Below, piece after piece: positions 6,441 through 13,337 of a stretch of 13,337 nucleotides of DNA (position 1 is its first letter; the number at the start of each line of letters is the position of its first letter). The DNA comes from an uncultured Cytophagaceae bacterium (GTDB taxonomy: Bacteria > Bacteroidota > Bacteroidia > Cytophagales > Spirosomataceae), in assembly GCA_938008575.1 (NCBI GenBank), contig CALLKB010000078.1, positions 1 to 13,337 of the forward strand, read 5' to 3'. A program made the position numbers and the translations under genes. The notes below the pieces were generated by a model, which was not told where the DNA came from, searched no databases, and saw only the letters and a list, made by a program, of their open reading frames with translations.

Positions 6441-7589
6441 ATGGAATCAAAAGGAAGAGTATTGGTCGCTATGAGCGGCGGAATCGACAGCTCGGTCGCA
6501 GCTGTTTTGTTACACGAACAAGGATATGAGGTCATCGGGATGACCATGAAAACCTGGGACTATGCCAGTTCAGGGGGTGATAAAAAGGAAACAGGTTGTT
6601 GTTCCTTGGATTCCATCAATGATGCCCGCCACATTGCGGTATCGTTGGGCTTCCCACATTATATATTAGACATTCGTGAGGAATTCGGTGATTCGGTCAT
6701 TGACTATTTCACGCAAGAATACGTGGACGGTCGGACACCCAACCCCTGCGTCATGTGCAATACGCATATCAAATGGGACGCATTGCTTCGTCGCGCCGAC
6801 CAATTAGGCTGTGAATTCATCGCAACGGGCCACTATGCACAGATTCGTCAAGAAAACGGCCGCTACGTTATTTCCAAAGGCGTAGACACCTTAAAAGATC
6901 AGAGTTATGTCCTTTGGGGCGTTTCGCAATCGAGTTTAGCACGGACCATTTTGCCTTTGGGTGGATTAACCAAAGCGCGTATTCGTGAGATGGCAACGGA
7001 ACGAGGTTTTGTGGATTTAGTGAATAAGTCGGAGAGCTATGAAATCTGTTTCGTCCCCGACAATGATTACCGTGGGTTCTTGAAGCGTCGCTTGCCGGAA
7101 TTGGAGGAACAAGTAGCCGGCGGAAATTTCGTGGATGTTGCCGGAAAGGTTATTGGGAAGCATGAGGGCTATCCATTTTATACAGTAGGCCAACGGAAAG
7201 GTTTGGGTAAGGCATTTGGATTCCCGGCTTATGTGATTGAAATCCGTAAGGAAACGAATGAAGTGGTCATCGGTCAAATCGAGGATTTAAATCGGACGGG
7301 TATGTGGGTAGGCCAGTTAAATATGCAGAAATACGCAGAGATACCTTCAGAAGGATTGGAAACCTTAACGAAGGTGCGCTATAAAGATGCCGGAACAGAT
7401 GCGATTATTCATCAGTTTGCTGATAAAATTAAGGTCGACTTCCATGATGCCGTAAGTGGCATTGCACCCGGTCAGGCAGCTGTTTTCTATGAAGGAAACG
7501 ATGTTGTGGGGGGTGGATGGATCCTGAAATCGTATCAGAAAGGCTCGGTCTTTGAAAATTATCAGTCTTTTGAAGTGAATAAAGCGTAA
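6441..7589 (+). CDS. mnmA: tRNA-specific 2-thiouridylase
   Basis: MnmA adenylates and then thiolates the wobble uridine (U34) of Lys, Glu and Gln tRNAs in the cytoplasm. The 382-residue protein matches the family length. The N-terminal PP-loop ATP pyrophosphatase has SGGIDSS at 12-18; the tRNA-binding part has GRTPNPCVMCN at 97-107, with C106 as the expected nucleophile; ATGHYA is at 128-133, and KDQSY at 152-156. The persulfide-forming partner is C203 in SYEICFVPDNDYRGFL. The C-terminal barrel has YTVGQRKGLG at 247-256 and the SGIAPGQAAVFY motif at 339-350. An additional CC at 53-54 and C103 are present, so C103 or C106 could be debated, but alignment to the family NPxxxCN favours C106. It stands alone, divergent from the trpF-like unit and convergent with the phosphoesterase. 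Confidence 0.97.
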   Translation: MESKGRVLVAMSGGIDSSVAAVLLHEQGYEVIGMTMKTWDYASSGGDKKETGCCSLDSINDARHIAVSLGFPHYILDIREEFGDSVIDYFTQEYVDGRTPNPCVMCNTHIKWDALLRRADQLGCEFIATGHYAQIRQENGRYVISKGVDTLKDQSYVLWGVSQSSLARTILPLGGLTKARIREMATERGFVDLVNKSESYEICFVPDNDYRGFLKRRLPELEEQVAGGNFVDVAGKVIGKHEGYPFYTVGQRKGLGKAFGFPAYVIEIRKETNEVVIGQIEDLNRTGMWVGQLNMQKYAEIPSEGLETLTKVRYKDAGTDAIIHQFADKIKVDFHDAVSGIAPGQAAVFYEGNDVVGGGWILKSYQKGSVFENYQSFEVNKA

Positions 7590-7599
7590 ATTGAAGAAC

Positions 7600-7622
7600 G
7601 CAGCGGCGTGGAATCACGCTGC
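7600..7622. terminator. Possible hairpin between convergent mnmA and the metallophosphoesterase gene
   Basis: GCAGCG at 7600-7605 pairs with CGCTGC at 7617-7622 around an 11-base loop; an alternative fold pairs GCGTG with CACGC around GAAT. It sits between two convergent stop codons (7589 and 7628), where a terminator is expected, but neither side has a T tract, so it may be weak or act only as a transcript-end stabiliser. Confidence 0.4.
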
Positions 7623-7627
7623 CGGGG

Positions 7628-8164
7628 TCATAGCAGTTTTGCTTCCTCAGGCGTTAATTTTACCTTTATCCGCGGCATTTGAATGACTTCCATGTCAAAT
7701 ATCCGGGAACCATCAATCTTAAATCGGAGTGCCGTTTGTTCCGGGTGAAAGCCATGTTGGCCCGCCGCCCCTGGATTCAAAAAAAGCATATTATTACGCT
7801 TCGCATCACGTTTAACTTGTAAGATGTGCGAATGCCCACAGACGAAAATCATGGGTAATCCCATGGAAAATACCTCCAATGCATCCGGTTTGTAATTTGA
7901 AGGGGCGCCTGCGATGTGCGTCATCGCAACAGTCACATCCTCCACCCGAAAACGCTTGATTTTGGGATACATGTTGCGAATCGTCCGGTCATCGATGTTA
8001 CCATAAACCCCTGCGATGGGCTTTCCGTAAGCCGCTAATTTATCGGCTAATTCAACCGAACCCCAATCGCCCCCATGCCATATTTGGTCACATTCCTTCA
8101 AATGTTCATCTAAACGAGGATCCAAATAGCTATGCGTATCCGAAAGCAACAAAACCTTAACCAT
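7628..8164 (-). CDS. YfcE/MJ0936-type metallophosphoesterase
   Basis: This 178-residue protein is a small calcineurin-like phosphoesterase, a family that hydrolyses phosphomonoesters or phosphodiesters with two metal ions. All motif blocks are visible: SDTH (D9, H11), HGGDW (D33), YGNID (N56, D58), MTHIAG (H83), CGHSH (H111, H113), and LNPGAAG at 129-135. No signal peptide or membrane segment is seen, so it should be cytoplasmic. The last 20 residues (MPRIKVKLTPEEAKLL) extend past the fold. It begins one base after the stop of the secreted phospholipase/nuclease family gene, so it is probably translated with it, and it ends the unit. The true substrate cannot be read from sequence; family members range from general phosphodiesterases to housekeeping enzymes. 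Confidence 0.92.
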   Translation of the reverse strand: MVKVLLLSDTHSYLDPRLDEHLKECDQIWHGGDWGSVELADKLAAYGKPIAGVYGNIDDRTIRNMYPKIKRFRVEDVTVAMTHIAGAPSNYKPDALEVFSMGLPMIFVCGHSHILQVKRDAKRNNMLFLNPGAAGQHGFHPEQTALRFKIDGSRIFDMEVIQMPRIKVKLTPEEAKLL

Positions 8165-8165
8165 G

Positions 8166-9134
8166 TTATTCCGCGCGTTTATTTTGCAAGGAAATCAGAC
8201 GACCCGCGCTAATCAATTCATTTTTCTTCCAAATCACCTTTTCCTGGTTCAAGGCATTCACCACCTGAGCATCTTGTTTCACCCATGCCGGTGAACCCGC
8301 ATCTTTCCATGCCGAGTACCAAAACGAGGCAACACGCGAAGATGCTAAAAGCATACGATCCGGAATTGAAGCGCCTAATTTCGCACCATAGGCTTGAATA
8401 AAGGCTTTGGTATAATAACGCTGCTTCCGACCGTATTTTTCCACCATCTCAAAAGATCCCTCCTCGCCCAAAGACGCGCGCACTTCTTTTTCTGCAACAA
8501 ACATAGCTGGTAACATCGCATGTGATTCCAATAAAATTTGAAAGATGAAATCCTGAGGCTTAGCAATGTACTGAACGCCAGCTACTTGATTCAAGGCATA
8601 TCCCTGTAATTGCGCTTCGGGTACTAAACTTTCCCAAAGGACGTGCATGCCTTTTTGGCCGGTCAACTGCCCATCATGATTACGCGTCGTATGTAGAGGT
8701 ACGTGTGCATCTGCCACATAATGACCTAAATCCGCCGCATAAAACAATACTGAATCCCTTTTTTCTGTTTTAAACGCTTCTACTAAACGACCATATACTC
8801 GAACCACTTCCCAGGGAACTAATCCCTCTTTGCGCAAACTATCCAAGCCATATTTAGCTATGGCTTTGTTGAAATCATGTGGGATTGATGTCTTATAATC
8901 AGAACCAAAAATCGGTGCATCCATATCTAAATAATGCTTCGCATCTTCTTGTTTATCATCCTTGCGTCTCACATCCGGACGAATGGATTGTTGGACTAAG
9001 TATTCCTGATTCGCATAAAAATAGCCTGCCAATTCATCGGGTAATTGATAAATCGAAATCTGCTGCAAGGTTTTATGCGCTAAAAAGCCCCAAGACGCGC
9101 AAATAATCAGGACGAATACACTAATTTTTTTCAT
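8166..9134 (-). CDS. Secreted zinc-dependent phospholipase C / S1-P1 nuclease family protein
   Basis: The family uses three zinc ions to cut phosphodiester bonds in phospholipids or single-stranded nucleic acids. I place the start at 9134, whose product of 322 residues begins MKKISVFVLIICAS, a signal peptide; the upstream in-frame ATG at 9212 would bury this signal and lengthen the overlap with the previous gene. Cleavage before W15 would expose the N-terminal Trp ligand, and H20 follows five residues later, matching W1/H6 of nuclease P1. Further likely ligands are D54, H67, H138, D142, H148, H164 and E168; the HxxxDxxxxxH spacing is identical to P1, while Glu at the last ligand resembles phospholipase C. 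It overlaps the sensor gene's end by 14 bases. Nuclease versus lipase cannot be decided here. Confidence 0.85.
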   Translation of the reverse strand: MKKISVFVLIICASWGFLAHKTLQQISIYQLPDELAGYFYANQEYLVQQSIRPDVRRKDDKQEDAKHYLDMDAPIFGSDYKTSIPHDFNKAIAKYGLDSLRKEGLVPWEVVRVYGRLVEAFKTEKRDSVLFYAADLGHYVADAHVPLHTTRNHDGQLTGQKGMHVLWESLVPEAQLQGYALNQVAGVQYIAKPQDFIFQILLESHAMLPAMFVAEKEVRASLGEEGSFEMVEKYGRKQRYYTKAFIQAYGAKLGASIPDRMLLASSRVASFWYSAWKDAGSPAWVKQDAQVVNALNQEKVIWKKNELISAGRLISLQNKRAE

Positions 9135-12100
9135 GGTTGATAAAGGATTTTGGCGTTCGGCCATATTGTTTTTTAAATGCGCGTGTAAAATAGGCTGGAT
9201 CATTAAACCCAACTTGGTAAGCTACTTCGGAAATATTCAAACTACCAGCTTCCAATAAAACTTTAGCCTGTTGTAAACGTATCGAACGAATAAACTCATT
9301 TCCAGCAAGGGAGGTTAGGTTCTTCAACTTCCGATATAACTGCATTTTACTCATATCGAGGCCTTTTTCAAGGTCTTCGACATCAAATTCGGGATCACTT
9401 AAATGATCAATGATAAGCTGAGTAGCCTTCACCAAAAATGCATCCTCAAAAATAGGCATTTTCCCTTCGCTTAATTCCTGTTGGATCATTTGTTTCTGCC
9501 AATTTTTGCGGAGACGATCTTTGGCTTCCAACAAGGTATTTACCCGTATTTCAAGGATATCCGCGTTAAATGGCTTACTGACAAAGTCATCCGCACCGGA
9601 TTGCATACCCTCAATTTGGCTTTCTTGAGAGCTTTTTGATGTCAAAATTACGATCGGAATGTGATTCGTTTTTGGGTTTTGACGTAGGGCCCTACATAAA
9701 TTAATTCCGCTCATACCAGGCATCATCCAGTCGGTAATCACTAAATCCGGCAAATAGGTATTTGCTTTTTCCAAACCATCTTCCCCCCGATCCGCATAAA
9801 TAACCTGAAAACGGGAATCAAAAATCCCCCCAATGAATTCACGCATTTCTGCATGGTCATCTACGACCAATAAGATGGGCTTTTCCTTTTCAATCGCAGA
9901 TAAGCTTGGTAATTCTTGCGCAGGAGCCTTTTGTTGAACTACCGCTTGCACCCAAGACTGATCAAACGCTTCTAATTCCACAGGAAAATGCAGGATAAAT
10001 GCACTTCCTTCACCCAATTTACTTTTGACCTGTATATCGCCACGATGCAACAACATCAATTCCTTACATAAGGATAAACCTACACCCGTACCTACCACCT
10101 GAACGGCATCCGGGATTTGATAAAAACGATCAAAGACATGCGGCAAATGCGCTTCCGAAATTCCTCGACCGGTATCGAGTACACGCAAGGATACTTTACG
10201 AACATGCGATTCCGAGCCAACAAAAACATGTTCCAATTCCAATTCAACACCGATTTTACCATCTTCAGGTGTATGTTTGAAGGCATTGGACAATAGATTA
10301 CTCAAACACTTTTCCAAGATATCGGAGTCGTAATATACCCAAAGCGATTCTACAGGTAATTCGTATTTCAACTTAATTTGTTTCTGCTGTGCATAACTCT
10401 CAAACCCTTGTAAAATATGAACCAACTGCGAAATCATGTCATGTTTCGCAATGACTGGTTGCTGCTTTCCAGCCTCAATCTTCGACAAATCAAGTAATTG
10501 ATTAATCAGACGCAATAATTTCTGCGCATTCTGATGAATGGATTGCAATCTACCTACCTGCTCCTTAGGCATCGTTGTATTTTTCAAGAAATACTTCTCG
10601 ATTGGGCTAATAATGAGTGTCAAAGGCGTACGCAACTCATGCGAAATGTTCGTAAAAAACGATGTCTTAATTTGCTCCAATTCCCGAATACGTTCCTTCT
10701 CAATTTCCTTCAAACGTATATCTGTTTTAAAGGCTTCACGGATCTGAATTTCCCGCATAAAACCATAAACAACAGCTGAAAATCCAATAAAATACAACAA
10801 ATAAGCCCACCAAGTACGATACCATGGTGGCAAAACTTCAATCCGTAATTCCACCGGATTTTCACCCCAGACGCCATCGGAATTCGTAGCCTTCACTTTG
10901 AAGGTGTAAGATCCTGGACTTAAGTTGGTATATGTCGCCGTCCGTTGCGTCCCCACAAAATTCCATTCCTTATCAAAGCCTTCTAAATAATAGGCATATC
11001 GGTTGTTTTTAGGTCTTTGGTATTCCAAAGCCACAAAATCCAAGCTAAATACGGATTGATCGGGTTGCAAAACCAAGGTCTTCAAATCTGGCAAATCCTC
11101 CGTCAAAGGTGAATTCTCCTCGCCCACCTGAACCGTTTTATTGAAAATTTTCAAGCCAGTCAAATAGACATTAGGGACGTCCAAACGCATGCGTAAACTG
11201 TCCGACTTCAAATAGTTTAACCCATTTACGCCACCAAAAAACAACCAACCTTGTTTATTTTTCGCATGCGCAGTAATGATAAATTCCTTTCCTTGAAGTC
11301 CATCGGCATCATCATAATTAACGAATTTAAAAGTGTTGGCATCCATTTTGGAAATTCCCCCATTCGTGGTAAACCATAAATCGCCTTTTTTATCTTCCTC
11401 CATCCCTCGCAGCGTATTGCTCCCTAAACCATCCGCCACCGTGAATACCCGAAACCCTTTTCCTTCTCCTTGATACAAATGCAATCCCCCCCCATTTGTT
11501 AGTACCCAAATGCGTTGTTGGCGATCTTCCTTAATGCACGTAATATGATTGTATTTTAAACTATTCGACGAATTTGTCCGAATCAAATGTTGAACTTTTC
11601 GTGTGCTTGGATCATAAATAAATACCCCCTGCATCGTCGTTCCTACCCAGATTTGTCCCTTACTCGTTTTGAGAATCGCATTAATATTTTTATTCCTTAA
11701 TTCCTGCGAACTAAACTCACCGAAAGGATTGTAAAAATTCTTTTTGGCCAAATCAAAGGCAAATAAACCTTTTGTTTGTGTACCCAAAAGCAAGCGATTT
11801 TGATCCTTAAACAAGGCTGTTAAATTCATTCCGCTTTCGCCGATTCGATACGGAAAGGGCTGTAAGGTATTGGGAGGACTGAAATGAAAGAGACCTCTTG
11901 CCCATGCGGCCACCCAAACCGTCCCATCCGGCATCGCTTGTAGAAGATTCACATCAAACCCAGAAGTGACGTTAAGCTTATTCTCCACCGCCTGGTTGAT
12001 CATGTGTTCTACCTTACCCGTTTTATGTTCAAAAAACGATAAGCCCACATTACTTCCCACCCAAACGCCACGATCATCCCCGGAACTCAGCGAAGTAACC

Positions 12101-13191
12101 TTATTGCTCAACAATCCTTGGAATGTATTGGGCTTATAACGCAAAACAGAAAAGCGTGATTTCTGAAAAAAGCTGATATTCAAACCGGCTTCCCAAGTTC
12201 CAATCCATGTATTCCGATTGGAATCCGTGAACATACTCATGACTGAAAACGACGTAATCCCCAAGTCTGGATCCGGATTAGATGGAATGTGTCGAACTTG
12301 CTTAAAATCCTCCCCTTTCAAGGTATATACGCCATTATCTGTCCCGATCCACAAATTTTCATTGGCATCTTTCACTAAGGATGTCACGATGTTTTGTCGG
12401 CTTAAGGGTTGCGCCGACTGATAAAATACGCTTCGAAAATGCTGATTTTGCGGATTAAATCGGAACAAGCCTTTCCCCTCAGTACCGATCAATAGATCCC
12501 CATTTTTGGCTTCAAATAATGCCCGCACGCGGAAATTACTCGCCATCGATTTACCAGAAAAATCAAAGGGAATGAAACTATGATTACCTACATAGGAGAT
12601 TAATTGGCCCGTTCTTGTACCCATCCAAATCGATCCATTGGAATGTTTGTACAACCGAACCACATCTTTTACCAAAGGATTTTTCAGCTCGGATTCGTTG
12701 GGCAGAAACGTATTCTTTTGTGTATCGAACACTAAAACCCCTAAGCCTATCACCGCGGCATAAATACGATGTTTCCCTACATTCAACAGCGAAGAAATCG
12801 TCAAAGACGAAAAATCGATGCCCTTAGGCCCACGCGAAAAACGCGTTATTTTTCCCGTTTTCAGATTAATTTTATTTAAACCCGAACTCCTCGCTGCAAC
12901 CCATAAATTGCCATCCTCATCCTCTAAAAGTGTCGAAATATCACTCCCACTTAAGGTGTTCGCATCACCCGGATCATGTCGGTAAATGACAAAGGAATGA
13001 CCGTCATATCGATTTAAGCCATCCGCCGTTGCGAACCACAAAAATCCTCGATGATCTTGAATGATTTTATTAATGGTGCTTTGGGATAATCCCGAAGCTG
13101 TGCTTAAACGCTCGAAACGCTGCGTCGCTTGGCCGAAAGTTGGGAGACTCAAGCAAAGCAATAACAAGAAACGGACAAAGCTGTTTTTCAT
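9121..13191 (-). CDS. Hybrid two-component system: periplasmic two-propeller sensor, histidine kinase, receiver and AraC-type regulator in one chain
   Basis: This 1356-residue protein senses a ligand outside the inner membrane and acts on DNA inside. Order: signal peptide (1-20); fourteen Reg_prop-like blades, seven at about 50-340 and seven at about 375-665, marked by repeats such as LWFATADGLNRY and IWVGT; a Y_Y_Y domain (about 710-788); a membrane helix (about 794-812); HisKA with NISHELRTPLT (H851); HATPase with N-box LLSNAFKHTP, DTGRG (1006-1010) and GTGVGLS (1034-1040); a receiver with D1111-D1112, phospho-acceptor D1154 in TDWMMPG, and K1206; and an AraC helix-turn-helix (about 1260-1350) ending GFNDPAYFTRAFKKQYGRTP. 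All key residues are intact. Such proteins usually control polysaccharide utilisation loci; here the downstream gene is a phospholipase/nuclease family protein overlapping by 14 bases. The ATG at 13191 is followed by the signal peptide. Confidence 0.96.
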   Translation of the reverse strand: MKNSFVRFLLLLCLSLPTFGQATQRFERLSTASGLSQSTINKIIQDHRGFLWFATADGLNRYDGHSFVIYRHDPGDANTLSGSDISTLLEDEDGNLWVAARSSGLNKINLKTGKITRFSRGPKGIDFSSLTISSLLNVGKHRIYAAVIGLGVLVFDTQKNTFLPNESELKNPLVKDVVRLYKHSNGSIWMGTRTGQLISYVGNHSFIPFDFSGKSMASNFRVRALFEAKNGDLLIGTEGKGLFRFNPQNQHFRSVFYQSAQPLSRQNIVTSLVKDANENLWIGTDNGVYTLKGEDFKQVRHIPSNPDPDLGITSFSVMSMFTDSNRNTWIGTWEAGLNISFFQKSRFSVLRYKPNTFQGLLSNKVTSLSSGDDRGVWVGSNVGLSFFEHKTGKVEHMINQAVENKLNVTSGFDVNLLQAMPDGTVWVAAWARGLFHFSPPNTLQPFPYRIGESGMNLTALFKDQNRLLLGTQTKGLFAFDLAKKNFYNPFGEFSSQELRNKNINAILKTSKGQIWVGTTMQGVFIYDPSTRKVQHLIRTNSSNSLKYNHITCIKEDRQQRIWVLTNGGGLHLYQGEGKGFRVFTVADGLGSNTLRGMEEDKKGDLWFTTNGGISKMDANTFKFVNYDDADGLQGKEFIITAHAKNKQGWLFFGGVNGLNYLKSDSLRMRLDVPNVYLTGLKIFNKTVQVGEENSPLTEDLPDLKTLVLQPDQSVFSLDFVALEYQRPKNNRYAYYLEGFDKEWNFVGTQRTATYTNLSPGSYTFKVKATNSDGVWGENPVELRIEVLPPWYRTWWAYLLYFIGFSAVVYGFMREIQIREAFKTDIRLKEIEKERIRELEQIKTSFFTNISHELRTPLTLIISPIEKYFLKNTTMPKEQVGRLQSIHQNAQKLLRLINQLLDLSKIEAGKQQPVIAKHDMISQLVHILQGFESYAQQKQIKLKYELPVESLWVYYDSDILEKCLSNLLSNAFKHTPEDGKIGVELELEHVFVGSESHVRKVSLRVLDTGRGISEAHLPHVFDRFYQIPDAVQVVGTGVGLSLCKELMLLHRGDIQVKSKLGEGSAFILHFPVELEAFDQSWVQAVVQQKAPAQELPSLSAIEKEKPILLVVDDHAEMREFIGGIFDSRFQVIYADRGEDGLEKANTYLPDLVITDWMMPGMSGINLCRALRQNPKTNHIPIVILTSKSSQESQIEGMQSGADDFVSKPFNADILEIRVNTLLEAKDRLRKNWQKQMIQQELSEGKMPIFEDAFLVKATQLIIDHLSDPEFDVEDLEKGLDMSKMQLYRKLKNLTSLAGNEFIRSIRLQQAKVLLEAGSLNISEVAYQVGFNDPAYFTRAFKKQYGRTPKSFINHEKN

Positions 13192-13337
13192 TTGAATAGC
13201 TAAAATAGAAAATTATTGACAGAGTTCTTGCGGATTTATGTGGTCAGTCCGGAATAAAATCCTTGCACATGCATTTCAAATAGCCCCTTTTGCAAGATAT
13301 ATCCATGTATTTGTAAGATTTGTCCCAATCCTTCCAC
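13192..13337. other. Region upstream of the hybrid sensor gene; promoter likely, coding status unresolved
   Basis: On the minus strand TATTTTAG at 13200-13207 is one mismatch from TAnnTTTG and lies nine bases before the sensor ATG, so it is a weak promoter candidate without a clear -33 element. Beyond it, several frames are open to the window edge: minus-strand 13337 down to a TAA at 13236-13238 (33 codons, ending FYSGLTT), a second minus-strand frame of 30 codons, and a plus-strand frame from an ATG at 13238. I recognise none of them, and with all three minus-strand frames open for 19 codons or more, openness alone is not evidence of coding. An upstream gene end or a divergent gene start is possible. 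Confidence 0.3.

Noticed and set aside
9135..9212. Upstream in-frame start giving a 348-residue phospholipase/nuclease family protein
   Set aside because: It would add 26 residues before an obvious signal peptide and extend overlap with the sensor gene to 92 bases; the ATG at 9134 gives a normal secreted protein with the N-terminal Trp placed at the cleavage site.
12580..13060. Repeated short motifs in the sensor gene as a possible DNA repeat array
   Set aside because: They reflect protein-level beta-propeller blades; the DNA copies are diverged and irregularly spaced, unlike CRISPR or tandem repeats.
13262..13296. CTTGCA and TGCAAG inverted repeat
   Set aside because: Six-base arms separated by 23 bases in AT-rich DNA are expected by chance and have no T tract or nearby gene end to support a terminator.

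Overview
The window most likely comes from a member of the Bacteroidota, probably Cytophagia-like. The evidence is a hybrid two-component system with Reg_prop/Y_Y_Y, kinase, receiver and AraC parts in one chain; a menaquinone gene (menC); lipid A synthesis (lpxK); a Bacteroidota-type MnmA; almost no Shine-Dalgarno sequences; and TAnnTTTG-like -7 promoter elements. No placement below phylum is secure. There is no rRNA, tRNA, CRISPR array or insertion sequence. The left and centre look like ordinary chromosomal housekeeping DNA. The right third is the more accessory-looking part.

Layout from left to right: (1) 1-665, minus strand, the N-terminal two thirds of lpxK, cut by the window edge. (2) 717-1763, plus strand, menC, divergent from lpxK across only 51 bp. 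(3) 1803-2204, plus strand, a small acidic protein I do not recognise, with its own promoter-like element. (4) 2207-2240, a perfect hairpin flanked by A and T tracts, able to act as a terminator in both directions. (5) 2240-6338, minus strand, a tight three-gene unit read trpF-like, class A penicillin-binding protein, hemF, with gaps of 3 and 1 bases. (6) 6339-6440, a short divergent promoter region. (7) 6441-7589, plus strand, mnmA. (8) 7628-13191, minus strand, a second tight unit read hybrid sensor/regulator, secreted zinc phospholipase C/S1-P1 nuclease family enzyme, small metallophosphoesterase, joined by a 14-base overlap and a 1-base gap. (9) 13192-13337, an upstream region whose coding status cannot be settled.

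How the genes fit together: lpxK and the penicillin-binding protein serve the envelope, while menC and hemF serve quinone and heme supply. The right-hand unit is the most interesting grouping. A giant periplasmic sensor with two predicted seven-bladed propellers is translationally linked to a secreted enzyme of a phosphodiester-cleaving family and a cytoplasmic-type phosphoesterase, with no SusC/SusD or glycan enzymes visible next to it. One speculative reading is a sense-and-digest unit for a phosphodiester polymer or phospholipid instead of a polysaccharide. The second point of note is the TrpF-like protein, which keeps the family's barrel pattern and C-terminal PGxxD motif but lacks the catalytic Cys and probably the catalytic Asp, and sits in an operon unrelated to tryptophan synthesis.
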